A stretch of 64,000 nt of DNA from Bacillus sp. UNC438CL73TsuS30 (lineage in GTDB: Bacteria > Bacillota > Bacilli > Bacillales > Cytobacillaceae): the NCBI RefSeq assembly GCF_000482325.1, contig NZ_AXVA01000010.1:213991-277990 (forward strand). Direction: 5' to 3'. Each line of letters starts with the position of its first letter. The stretch's first letter is position 1. The position numbers and the translations under genes were made by a program. Of the stretch, positions 16,568-25,046 are shown in pieces. The notes beneath the pieces were generated by a model, which was given only the letters and a program-made list of their open reading frames with translations, did not search any database and was not told where the DNA came from.

Positions 16568-17917
16568 ATGAGAAAACAAGGATCCCCCATCATCACAGAT
16601 ATGAAAGTGATTCCCGTTGCCGGATATGATAGTGCACTGCTTACCCTAAGCGGCTGTCATGGACCTTTTTTTACCCGTAATATTGTAATCTTAGAAGATG
16701 AAACGGGAAATAAGGGAATCGGTGAGATTCATGGCGGCGAAGACATTACGAGAATGCTAGAAAGTTATCGCCCGTTTGTCGTAGGCCAAGAAATTGCCAA
16801 TTATCGAGGCTGCCTTACGGCTATAAGGAGCGGGGGCTTAAGTGTAAAAGGTGATTCTGGTGAAGGGTTACAAGGATTAAATTTAGCCAATTTGAAATTT
16901 GTCGTCCAGGCAGAAGCCGCCGTTGAATGCGCGATGATGGATTTACTTGGAAAATTTGTGAACCAGCCCATCGCCGCTCTCCTTGGCGATGGAGGTCTAC
17001 AGCGGACAGAGGTTCCGTTCTTGGGATATCTATTCTATATCGCTGATCATGAAAAAGTGAATCTGCCTTATCTACGCGAAACCGAATGGAAGGATGACTG
17101 GGATCGGGTAAGACGAATGGAAACCTTAACGCCTGAAGGAATAGTTGCTCAAGCAAAAGCAGCACACAGCCGTTATGGATTTACGAATTTCAAATTAAAG
17201 GGCGGGGTCTTAAGCGGCGACGAAGAAATGGAAGCGATTCAAGCGTTACATGAAGCCTTCCCTGAGGCAAGAATCAACCTCGATCCAAACGGGGCTTGGT
17301 CCTTAGAAGAAGCTATAAGGCTTTGCAAAGGAAAACATGACATTCTAGCCTATATTGAAGACCCATGCGGTCCTGAAGCTGGATTCTCCAGCCGTGAGAT
17401 TATGGCTGAATTCAAAGATGCAACGGGTCTGCCAGTTGCGACCAATATGATTGCAACCAACTGGCGCCAATTCCATCATGCAGCTGCACTTCGAGCAGTG
17501 GATATTGTGTTAGCCGACCCTCATTTCTGGTCATTAAATGGAAGCATTCGGATGGCCTATCTATTGAAGGATTGGGGTTTAACATGGGGATCCCACTCCA
17601 ATAACCACTTTGATATTACCTTAGCAGCCTTTGCCCAAGTCGCAGCTGCCGCACCAGGAAATATATCGCCAATCGATACCCACTACATTTGGCAGGATGG
17701 TCAAGAATTATGTGACAATCCGATGCAAATTAGAGATGGAGTCATTAAACTACCGGAAGGACCAGGTCTGGGTGTGGAAATCAATATGGATAAAGTCATG
17801 AAAGCCAATGAATTATATCGTAAATTACCGTACCACGATCGGGATGATACCATTTCGATGCAATATCTCATTAAAGATTGGCAATATCATTCCAAGAAAC
17901 CGTGCTTGGTGAGATAA
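16568..17917 (+). CDS. gudD: Glucarate dehydratase, second copy
   Basis: A 449-residue enolase-superfamily protein clearly paralogous to the minus-strand gudD. It carries the same catalytic set: [35 protein letters not shown] and the C-terminal KKPCLVR. AAAGGAGGG lies 11 bp before the ATG. It differs from the first copy in the N-terminal lid and in an insertion region around residues 85-125, which contact substrate in the superfamily. It could be tuned to another aldarate or be a redundant copy under different control. It is co-oriented with the permease gene 98 bp downstream. Confidence 0.9.
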   Translation: MRKQGSPIITDMKVIPVAGYDSALLTLSGCHGPFFTRNIVILEDETGNKGIGEIHGGEDITRMLESYRPFVVGQEIANYRGCLTAIRSGGLSVKGDSGEGLQGLNLANLKFVVQAEAAVECAMMDLLGKFVNQPIAALLGDGGLQRTEVPFLGYLFYIADHEKVNLPYLRETEWKDDWDRVRRMETLTPEGIVAQAKAAHSRYGFTNFKLKGGVLSGDEEMEAIQALHEAFPEARINLDPNGAWSLEEAIRLCKGKHDILAYIEDPCGPEAGFSSREIMAEFKDATGLPVATNMIATNWRQFHHAAALRAVDIVLADPHFWSLNGSIRMAYLLKDWGLTWGSHSNNHFDITLAAFAQVAAAAPGNISPIDTHYIWQDGQELCDNPMQIRDGVIKLPEGPGLGVEINMDKVMKANELYRKLPYHDRDDTISMQYLIKDWQYHSKKPCLVR

Positions 17918-18015
17918 CCGTCCGCTTCAACCATCTTAGTTTGAAAACAACCATGACCATTCATACAGTCTTAAAAAAGTAGATTCATGTTTTCAAAGAA
18001 TAGGAGGAAGTCTTA

Positions 18016-19335
18016 ATGAATAATAGCAGTGCTCAACGGATTAGCCCTGAGGGTCAGAACCTTAAACAAACCAGAGTCCGGTATTTAATCCTTTCCATGT
18101 TATTTATCGTTACGATTATTAACTATATTGACCGTTCTGCTCTTGGTATCGCTGCTCCCGTCATGCGAGAAGATCTCGCTTTTGATGCGGTAAAAATGGG
18201 AATTGCCTTTTCAGCTTTTAACTGGGCATATACGATCTTTAACATCCCAGGCGGATGGCTGCTCGATCGATTTGGCGCACGAAATGTTTATGGAATTGCC
18301 TTATTATTATGGTCCGCTTGTACGTTTTTTCAAGGATTTATCAGCACATTAGTAGGATTATTCATTTTACGATTCTTAGTGGGAATCATGGAAGCTCCGT
18401 CCTTTCCAGGAAACAGCCGATTAACCACCATGTGGTTTCCGCAGCATGAGCGTGGAAGAGCGGTATCGATTTATAACTCTGCACAATTTTTTGGATTAGC
18501 CCTTTTTACACCGGTTATGACATGGATCTTAAAAGATTTTGGCTGGAGTCATGTATTTTGGGTATCAGGAGGAGCCGGGATCGTAATGGCACTCCTATGG
18601 TTTAAGTTTGTCCGTGAACCTTATAATCATCCACGTGTCAATCAAGCGGAAATTGATTATATTAATTCAGGCGGGGGACTTGCCAATGAAGAACAAAAGC
18701 GAAAATGGAAATGGTCTGATGTCCGTCTGTTGTTGACCAATCGCCAAATGGCTGGAATTTATATTGGTCAGTACGCAATGAATACGATTGTATGGTTTTT
18801 CTTATCTTGGTTCCCTACGTATCTTGTTGAAGAGAAAGGCTTGACCCTTATTCAAACCGGTTTTGCCGCATCGATCCCGTATGTGGGAGCATTTTTTGGA
18901 GGTCTTTTCGGAGGATTTCTTTCTGACACCTTATTGAAAAAAGGAAAATCACTCGCTACGGCACGTAAAACACCAATCATTGCGGGATTTCTTTTATCAA
19001 GCAGCATCGTATTAGCGAACTACACTTCAAATATTTCGATTATTATCATTATTATGACTCTATCCTTTTTCGCTAAAGGGATGGCAGGGATTACGTGGTC
19101 CCTTGTCGGGGATATGGCACCAAAGGAACTGGTTGGTTTAACCGGCGGTATCTTTAATACAATCGGAAATACAGCAGGAATTGTCACACCATTAGTAATC
19201 GGACTAATATTCGCCAAAACCCATTCCTTCAACGGCGCCCTCATCTTTGTAGCAAGCGTCATGATGATCGGAGCACTAGCCTACATCTTCATCGTAAACA
19301 AACCAGAAAGACTTGAATTAGCAGATAAAAAATAG
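18016..19335 (+). CDS. gudP: MFS aldarate (glucarate/galactarate) permease
   Basis: A 439-residue major facilitator of the anion:cation symporter family with twelve predicted membrane helices. The conserved N-terminal INYIDRSALGIAAP and GWLLDRFGARN (motif A after helix 2) fit GudP/GarP/ExuT-type hexuronate and aldarate importers. AGGAGGAAG precedes the ATG. Its place after gudD and before a strong terminator matches a role in importing glucarate and galactarate for the cluster. Confidence 0.88.
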   Translation: MNNSSAQRISPEGQNLKQTRVRYLILSMLFIVTIINYIDRSALGIAAPVMREDLAFDAVKMGIAFSAFNWAYTIFNIPGGWLLDRFGARNVYGIALLLWSACTFFQGFISTLVGLFILRFLVGIMEAPSFPGNSRLTTMWFPQHERGRAVSIYNSAQFFGLALFTPVMTWILKDFGWSHVFWVSGGAGIVMALLWFKFVREPYNHPRVNQAEIDYINSGGGLANEEQKRKWKWSDVRLLLTNRQMAGIYIGQYAMNTIVWFFLSWFPTYLVEEKGLTLIQTGFAASIPYVGAFFGGLFGGFLSDTLLKKGKSLATARKTPIIAGFLLSSSIVLANYTSNISIIIIIMTLSFFAKGMAGITWSLVGDMAPKELVGLTGGIFNTIGNTAGIVTPLVIGLIFAKTHSFNGALIFVASVMMIGALAYIFIVNKPERLELADKK

Positions 19336-19340
19336 TCATT

Positions 19341-19387
19341 TTCGACAAAATTCGGGTGGTGCCTGGCACCACCCGAATTTTGTCGAC
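19341..19387. terminator. Bidirectional hairpin after gudP, dispersed GGTGGTG repeat copy
   Basis: Arms 19342-19363 and 19365-19386 are perfectly complementary with core TTCGGGTGGTGCC/GGCACCACCCGAA. They carry compensatory changes relative to the copy at 7786 (TTCGGG versus ATCGGG, with the matching change in the other arm). It terminates the gudP transcript. Confidence 0.8.
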
Positions 19388-19445
19388 TATTTGTATGAAA
19401 AATATACCTTCAGGAGAAATTAACAGAAAGAAAGGAAGGTAGAGT

Positions 19446-20003
19446 ATGTGCCCAGATGTATTCGAAGCTATTAAGAATGTGGTTGCATCGTTAGTGGACG
19501 ATGAGCCCAAATCGCCATTACATGTTGGTGAAGTGATGTCTTGCTGGTTATTTTTAGCTTTAAGCGCGGAGACGCAGGTACAGACGGAAGCAGGAATAAA
19601 CAGCACTACCGACCCTGAATTAAGAAAAGCTCTACATGAAGCAGTAGAGATGTTTAAAGCGCAGAAAGAGCAGCTTGCAGCCTTTTTGCGATTAGAAGGA
19701 GTACCCTTACCACCCACTAGTGAATCCAAACCCATCTCAGATCCAAATAGTGTCCCGCTTGGTGTGAAATTGACGGATAACGAACTTGCAAACAGTCTTA
19801 GGAAAAAAATCACGATGGCGATTACCAACTGTTCCGCTGCTTCAGCTCAAACAATCCGTAACGATGTTGGCATCATGTGGGGGAAATTTTTACACGAACA
19901 TATCATCTTTTTAACGACACTTAAATCAGTAATGCGAAAACGAGGGTGGCTCAAATCTCCACCGCCGTATCATCCACCAGGTTCTCCGAATACAGGAAGG
20001 TGA
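19446..20003 (+). CDS. DUF3231-type protein, first of a tandem pair
   Basis: A 185-residue soluble, mainly helical protein resembling the DUF3231 family of Bacillaceae, which has no assigned biochemical role. It contains LHVGEVMSCWLFLALSAE, a helix with repeated polar residues, and EGVPLPPTSESKPISDPN. It ends RKRGWLKSPPPYHPPG. AAGGAAGG lies upstream of the ATG. The gene 5 bp downstream is a close paralogue. Many DUF3231 proteins are double-domain, so this pair looks like a two-domain protein encoded as separate halves. Confidence 0.75.
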   Translation: MCPDVFEAIKNVVASLVDDEPKSPLHVGEVMSCWLFLALSAETQVQTEAGINSTTDPELRKALHEAVEMFKAQKEQLAAFLRLEGVPLPPTSESKPISDPNSVPLGVKLTDNELANSLRKKITMAITNCSAASAQTIRNDVGIMWGKFLHEHIIFLTTLKSVMRKRGWLKSPPPYHPPGSPNTGR

Positions 20004-20008
20004 GAAAT

Positions 20009-20557
20009 GTGCCAGACCTATTAGAAGCGGTTAAAAATATAGTTCAATCGTTGATGGACGATGAGCCGAAACCACCGTTACATGTTGGGGAGGTTATGAC
20101 TTTTTGGTCCTTCCTTTCTGAAATGGGGGATGAACAAGTCCATTCGGAGGCAGGGATGAACAGTACAACGGACCCCGAATTAAGGAAAGCCTATCAAGAA
20201 ACCATATCCATGCTCAAATCACAGAAAGAACGAATGATTGCATTGTTACAGTCAGAAGGAGTACCCTTACCGCCTTTAAGTGAGTCGAAACCCATCTCAG
20301 ACCCAAATAAGGTACCGCCCGGTGTCAAGTTGACCGATGATGAACTTGCAAACAGCATTAGTATTAAAATGTATTTAGGTATTTCCTATTGTGCTACCGC
20401 GATCAATGAGTGCGCACGCAATGATGTTGGTTTGATCTGGATAGAATTTTTAGAGGAATACATGATTTTTGGATCAAACATGAAAGCCCTTCTAAAAAAA
20501 CGAGGGTGGCTGAAAGTTCCACCTCTTTATTATCCCCCCGGTTTACCGAGTCAATGA
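20009..20557 (+). CDS. DUF3231-type protein, second of a tandem pair
   Basis: A 182-residue paralogue of the preceding gene sharing MDDEPKPPLHVGEVM, EAGMNSTTDPELRKA, EGVPLPPLSESKPISDPN, GVKLTDDELANSI and KKRGWLKVPPLYYPPG. I chose GTG 20009, 5 bp after the upstream stop, because AGGAAGGTGA lies just ahead and the resulting N-terminus (VPDLLEAVKN) aligns with that of its neighbour. An ATG at 19946 lies inside the first gene and would add unrelated residues. The function is unknown. Confidence 0.75.
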   Translation: MPDLLEAVKNIVQSLMDDEPKPPLHVGEVMTFWSFLSEMGDEQVHSEAGMNSTTDPELRKAYQETISMLKSQKERMIALLQSEGVPLPPLSESKPISDPNKVPPGVKLTDDELANSISIKMYLGISYCATAINECARNDVGLIWIEFLEEYMIFGSNMKALLKKRGWLKVPPLYYPPGLPSQ

Positions 20558-20620
20558 CAACAGCTGTCCTAAAGGGATGGCTTTTTCTTGTTGAACTACC
20601 AGAAACATCAACTTCGCTAG

Positions 20621-20669
20621 ATTCGACAAAAATCGGGTGGTGCCTGTCACCACCCGATTTTTGTCGAAT
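20621..20669. terminator. Bidirectional hairpin, dispersed GGTGGTG repeat copy
   Basis: A perfect 22-bp stem (20621-20642 with 20648-20669), nearly identical to the copy at 7786 including the CCTGT loop. It lies 63 bp after the second DUF3231 gene and acts as its terminator. Confidence 0.8.
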
Positions 20670-20797
20670 TACCTGCTGGGATAAATGAGGTTGCTGAAGT
20701 CGCCCCTATTTGATTGACCTGACATAGAAGCTAAGTAGTAGAAGGTATTTTTTTACACATATGAAATAAGTAATAGTATTCCTTGAAAGTGGGTGGC

Positions 20798-21289
20798 ATG
20801 ATGAATCAAAACGAATATGAATGGGTTCGACAAACCCGCGGCACACTATTAGACTTTTGTGCGCAACTAAATCCCCATGATTTTACTCACCAACATGGCT
20901 TCGCTTTGCAAAGTGTACGGGACACATTGATACATATAGCAGATTGTTACTATGCATGGCTCGGCTCATTTGTTTTAGAAAAGACAAAGAAGCCGATTAC
21001 TCCAAAGGAGGAACGGGATCAATTTAATTTGGAAAAAATAAAGGAACGTTTTGAACAAGTAGATTCGATTGTAAATGAGGTATTTGAACTTCCTAGAAAT
21101 CAATTAAATGAGATGATGGAAAAAAAGATCCCTTGGAGAGAGGCACCAGAAACACTATCCATCACAGCCGGAAAATTGCTCATGCATACCATTACACACG
21201 AATTCCATCACAAGGGGCAAATTGTCGCCATGTTACGCCAAATGGGGTATGAACCCCCGAACACCGATGTATTAGGGACAGAAGATTAA
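20798..21289 (+). CDS. DinB-like four-helix metal-binding protein
   Basis: A 163-residue protein of the DinB/YfiT superfamily. The His triad that binds a metal is visible: H in TLIHIADCYY near residue 45, and two in the C-terminal THEFHHKGQIVAMLRQMG. The MLRQMGYEPPNTD ending is typical. Family members include thiol-dependent transferases and stress-induced proteins of unknown substrate. I set the start at ATG 20798 (GAAAGTGGGTGG upstream), not at the TTG 15 bases earlier. It is convergent with the flavodoxin-like gene. Confidence 0.82.
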   Translation: MMNQNEYEWVRQTRGTLLDFCAQLNPHDFTHQHGFALQSVRDTLIHIADCYYAWLGSFVLEKTKKPITPKEERDQFNLEKIKERFEQVDSIVNEVFELPRNQLNEMMEKKIPWREAPETLSITAGKLLMHTITHEFHHKGQIVAMLRQMGYEPPNTDVLGTED

Positions 21290-21295
21290 TCTAAA

Positions 21296-21329
21296 AATGG
21301 GACCGATCCTCTAAAAAATCGGTCCCATT
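21296..21329. terminator. Shared bidirectional terminator
   Basis: AATGGGACCGAT (21296-21307) and ATCGGTCCCATT (21318-21329) form a perfect 12-bp stem between the convergent DinB-like and flavodoxin-like genes. Confidence 0.8.
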
Positions 21330-21338
21330 ATCGCAATG

Positions 21339-21881
21339 TCAGTTTTTAAGCTTCAATTGAAGCTGTTCGGCAGCATGTAAGGCAGTTTTGTCCTGCTGGA
21401 TATCCCCGGGCTTATTGCCCTCACCAATCACATACCCAGCAAACTCCATCCCCATAAAATCAAAAATATGCTTGAATTGCTGGATCATCGGTAACCCCTT
21501 CAAGTACGGATTATCGCCGCCAACCGCAACTACATAGGCCTTCTTCGCAGCCATCTGCTTCTTAAAATCAGGATACCGCGCATCCCGCATCGAATGCGAC
21601 CAGCGATCAATAAAGTTCTTCATCGTCCCCGACATACTGTACCAGTAAACCGGCGTAGCAAAAATCAACGTGTCATGCTGCAACACCCGGTCAATCACAG
21701 CATTATAGTCATCTCCGCGATCTTGGAATCCGGCCTCATCATGGCGCGCATCCTCAATCGGCAAAATTGAAAAATCCCTTAAGTTGATTCTCTCTACATC
21801 CAACCCGCGAATCGCATGCTCAGTCAGTGCTTCCGTATTCCCATTTGGACGAGTTCCCCCGTAAAGAACCGCAATTGACAT
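21339..21881 (-). CDS. Flavodoxin-fold NAD(P)H-dependent FMN reductase-like protein
   Basis: A 180-residue flavodoxin-like oxidoreductase. The FMN phosphate loop GGTRPNGNTEAL is near the N-terminus. The TPVYWYSMSGTMKNFIDRW segment contacts the isoalloxazine ring, and VVAVGGDNPY is the third flavin loop. Start ATG 21881 is preferred because AAGGAG lies 9 bp upstream; the ATG three codons earlier directly abuts it. It is a cytoplasmic reductase of quinone, azo or nitro compounds or iron chelates; the substrate cannot be told. Confidence 0.85.
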   Translation of the reverse strand: MSIAVLYGGTRPNGNTEALTEHAIRGLDVERINLRDFSILPIEDARHDEAGFQDRGDDYNAVIDRVLQHDTLIFATPVYWYSMSGTMKNFIDRWSHSMRDARYPDFKKQMAAKKAYVVAVGGDNPYLKGLPMIQQFKHIFDFMGMEFAGYVIGEGNKPGDIQQDKTALHAAEQLQLKLKN

Positions 21882-22051
21882 CTGTTCCATCTCCTTTATA
21901 AATGGATTTCCCTTCCATCATACCAAAAATCAACCGAAACCCATCATCCCGTGTTCGAGTCGACAAAGATATACATAAAACTACCATTACCGCCATTTTT
22001 CCCTTAAGTGATATAATTTAGGTAAAAAGAGAATCGTAAGAGGTCAAGGCA

Positions 22052-23281
22052 ATGAGGAAAACAGGACAAATCACGCTCGTAGGTATTTCGTTATTATTTA
22101 CTGCTTTTCAAAAAATGTATCACCAACAGGAATTTTTCACCATCGATTTTTTGATTTTCACCGTGATTGCATGGATCGTGGGCTATCAATATGACAAAGC
22201 CCGCCACTTCGAAAAAAAAGTCCGGGAAAGTGAGCGCAGCTACAAAAAACTCATTGATTCCCTGCCAGACCCGGTATACATACTAAAAGATCATAAATTT
22301 CTCTATGCCAATCACGCCGCTGTCCGCATGGCAAGGGCAAAAAACAAAGAGGAACTGATAGGAAGACCGATTTTTGATTTTCTCGTGCCGGATTATCAAG
22401 ACCGCGCACGCGAACGCTTTAAACAGATCCAAAAGGAAAAGTCCCCCGTCAATACCATCGAATACAAGGCAAAACGGCTCGATGGCTCAACCTTTTTCTT
22501 CGAAGTCTCTTCGATGTACATAGTTTTTGGCGGCCAGAAAGCCGTGCTTTCAATGGGAAAGGACATTTCAGCACGCAAAGAACAAACAGACCAGCTCCTG
22601 CAAAAATCGGAGAAGCTCGCACTGCTCGGCCAGATGGCGGCTGGGATTGCCCATGAGATCCGCAATCCGCTCACATCAATCCGCGGCTTTATTCAGCTGT
22701 TCAAGTCCGGACAAAATCACCCGCAATATTTTGATATCGTACTCTCAGAGCTCGACCGGATTAACAGCATCGTCGGTGAATTCCTCGTACTCGCCAAGCC
22801 AACCGCATCGGTTTTGATTGAAAAAGATGTGAAAAATTTAATCAATGACGTCGTCACCCTGATCAATACCCAGTCGATTTTGAACAATGTCCAGATCTAT
22901 GTCGAGTTCGACAGCGACCTGCCAATGGTGATGTGCGAGGAGAATCAGCTCAAGCAGGTATTTCTGAACCTGCTGAAGAATGCGATTGAGGCGATGCCCA
23001 CAGGCGGCCAAATCGACGTGAAGGTCAAGCAAAAGGAAGATGGCAAAATATCGATTCAAATCATCGACCAGGGCGTGGGGATTCCTGAAGACCGTATTCC
23101 GACACTTGGCGAGCCGTTTTACACCACAAAGGAAAAAGGCACCGGCCTCGGCCTGATGACCTGTTACAAAATTATCGAAAACCATAACGGAGAAATTAAG
23201 ATTACGAGTGTAGTAGACGAGGGCACCACGGTAGAGGTCACGCTGCCAACGATTACGCAGTCGTTGTTGGTGATGTCGTAG
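22052..23281 (+). CDS. Membrane-anchored PAS sensor histidine kinase (orphan)
   Basis: A 409-residue kinase with two short N-terminal hydrophobic segments (about 8-20 and 30-46) and a PAS domain (60-175). HisKA has the phospho-acceptor H201 in AGIAHEIRNPLTSIRGFIQL. HATPase_c has the N box (NLLKNAIEAM), G1 (DQGVGIPED) and G2 (GTGLGLM). The architecture resembles sporulation phosphorelay and NtrB-like kinases of Bacillus. No response regulator is adjacent and a terminator follows, so it probably feeds a shared regulator such as the Spo0F phosphorelay (inference). Confidence 0.88.
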   Translation: MRKTGQITLVGISLLFTAFQKMYHQQEFFTIDFLIFTVIAWIVGYQYDKARHFEKKVRESERSYKKLIDSLPDPVYILKDHKFLYANHAAVRMARAKNKEELIGRPIFDFLVPDYQDRARERFKQIQKEKSPVNTIEYKAKRLDGSTFFFEVSSMYIVFGGQKAVLSMGKDISARKEQTDQLLQKSEKLALLGQMAAGIAHEIRNPLTSIRGFIQLFKSGQNHPQYFDIVLSELDRINSIVGEFLVLAKPTASVLIEKDVKNLINDVVTLINTQSILNNVQIYVEFDSDLPMVMCEENQLKQVFLNLLKNAIEAMPTGGQIDVKVKQKEDGKISIQIIDQGVGIPEDRIPTLGEPFYTTKEKGTGLGLMTCYKIIENHNGEIKITSVVDEGTTVEVTLPTITQSLLVMS

Positions 23282-23330
23282 GGCGGGGGTTGCTCGTGAA
23301 GTAAGAAGAATATTAGATAAATCGTCCCTA

Positions 23331-23356
23331 TACCTGCCAAAGTGGCAGGTATTTTT
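23331..23356 (+). terminator. Rho-independent terminator of the kinase gene
   Basis: TACCTGCCA (23331-23339) pairs with TGGCAGGTA (23343-23351) and is followed by TTTTT. It lies 50 bp after the kinase stop codon. Confidence 0.85.
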
Positions 23357-23433
23357 GTTGAAAATGGTAATTTTGCTTTGAAGAAGGGATTTGATCATGA
23401 AGGATACCCTCATTCCAGCAGATTGAATACGAA

Positions 23434-23535
23434 GTGGTGGGTAAAAGGGCAAAAGTAGTGTATATTGGTTAGAACCGGAATGTAAACTCCCTAAAGTGGT
23501 GGGTAAAGAGCAAAAACCGGTGGGTACACGAAATA
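23434..23535 (+). repeat. Second block of GTGGGTAAA/GGAATGTAAA repeats
   Basis: AAGTGGTGGGTAAAAGGGCAAAA, CCGGAATGTAAACTCCC, AAGTGGTGGGTAAAGAGC and CCGGTGGGTACACG follow one another, the same core as in the block at 8830-9315. A further weak copy (GCGGTGGGTAAG and AGGTGGGTATTT) lies at about 24950-24990. It has no coding capacity of its own. Confidence 0.65.
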
Positions 23536-23569
23536 GATATAAAAGGAGCTCTAATCTGAGAATGCGAAC

Positions 23570-23734
23570 TTACTGAAAAAGGTAATTTTTCTTCGCCAGC
23601 AACTCACTAACTAAACATACCGCACCCGTCATAATATGCGTCACCAAAAACACAGAAAACAACCCTCATTCCCCAAAAACCAAACCATAACCACGACTAA
23701 TCATCTTATGAAAATGAACCCATCCACTTTCCCA
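23570..23734 (-). pseudogene. Possible remnant of a membrane-protein C-terminus with an in-frame stop
   Basis: On the minus strand a 55-codon frame reads like a hydrophobic protein end (GLFSVFLVTHIMTGAVCLVSE, then LLAKKNYLFQ and stop at 23570). It is interrupted by a single TGA at 23666-23668 after a segment GWVHFHKMISRGYGLVFGE. A TGG-to-TGA change would explain it. There is no start codon or ribosome binding site. The family was not recognised. The rest of the 23.28-23.91 kb gap shows only the repeat block and terminator. Confidence 0.3.
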
Positions 23735-23913
23735 CTACCTATTGCAATGTTAGGAACCAAGCCTTCAGCCTGAAGCGAGCTAGAAGTGGGGACCTAAGAC
23801 TAACCCAATAATCTAGGAAAACTATTAAAAAACAAAGACAGCGAAAATCTCACGATTTTCATAAAAAAACCAGCCTCATTCGATGAGGCCGGTCCTAATT
23901 TTTGTTTTAAGTA

Positions 23914-24818
23914 CTAATGCTTTTCAACTTGTCGGTAAATCTCCTCAATTTCATCCTGATTAAAATTGCCTTTTTCAATTAGTCGTTGGATTGTTTTGGG
24001 GGAATCACCATTTTTATATGCTTCAAATAGAAGTTCTTTTAGAAGCTCTTTCTTTTCTTCCTCTTTTTTATACGCAAGCTCTTTTAAAGCTTGTTCTTTT
24101 TCTTGTTGGTAGATTTTCTCGACTTTTAACATTCGCAACCACTCCCTAATGCTTTTTGAATATTCCTCATCAATGATTTTGTCTGTTGCTGTCAATATAC
24201 CTACGATTACAGCTATTTGTTCAAAATCATTTTGGATATTTTGTGCTAATTCGATACTTTGGCGAATGAGCGTTTGCCGGTTCTGATTGCTGTTCATTAG
24301 TGGAACAAGAATTAGCTTCATTATATCCTCTTTTAAAAGCGAAAATCCACTTTCTATCTTATCTTTTATCTCAATCAGCGTTTGGTCGCCGTCAAAGGCT
24401 CGAAGCGAACAGCCTTTGTCTCTATAAACATACTTCCCATATCTAATAATTGAAGATCTGGAATAATATCGCTTGAATAGATAACTGCGATATGGACTTT
24501 TTTAATTTGTTTGCTCTGGTTATAAAATCGATTGACGATGCGAAGAACATATTCACAATACTTGAGATGGTTTTCTACGATTCTTTTATTTGTTTCATAT
24601 TCCAAAAGCAGGATAGATTCATCCTCAAGTGAGAATACGTTATCTGCTCTACGTTCATCCACTTGCATCCGAGGAAAGTTATTGGGGAGGACTTCTTTGA
24701 TTCTAGGGTAATCCAGCTGGTAGACACTTAATACTTGATCTTTATAAAGCTCACTGAGGGATTTCATCAAGATATCATTTGAATGGTAGCTTATTTCCTT
24801 TTCCATGGTTGGATCCAT
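23914..24818 (-). pseudogene. Frameshifted Rpn/YhgA-like PD-(D/E)XK nuclease
   Basis: Two minus-strand frames belong to one gene. The N-terminal part (24818 to 24375) has the nuclease-like DERRADNVFSLEDESILLLEYET (Asp, then ExE after about 17 residues) and ends abruptly in AVRFEPLTATKR. The other frame continues FDGDQTLIEIKDKIESGF and runs into a helical, Lys/Glu-rich C-terminus ending at 23914. Adding one base in the AAA run at 24394-24396 (TTT on the coding strand) would restore one protein of about 300 residues. Rpn proteins are recombination-promoting nucleases related to PD-(D/E)XK transposases. A sequencing error remains possible. Confidence 0.65.
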
Positions 24819-25046
24819 CCTTTTTATTTAGTTATCTTTTTCTAGAAGCAGGGACATATGCGGGACAAGAACATTGGCCATTCTAGACAAGCAAAATAAC
24901 AGGAATCTCAGCAATATCAGTTTAATGGAATGGGATTGAGATGAAGAAGCGGTGGGTAAGATTAAAAGGATTTTGAAGGTGGGTATTTATGCAGTTAGCA
25001 GCCCCAAACCAGCCCATATAAGACTGGCTCAGGAATACTGCAAAAA

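Noticed and set aside
19289..19828. 179-codon frame opposite gudP end and the first DUF3231 gene
   Set aside because: It crosses the bidirectional terminator hairpin and is antisense to two well-supported genes.
22838..23452. 204-codon frame opposite the PAS kinase
   Set aside because: Antisense of the HATPase domain; no conserved motif and no ribosome binding site.
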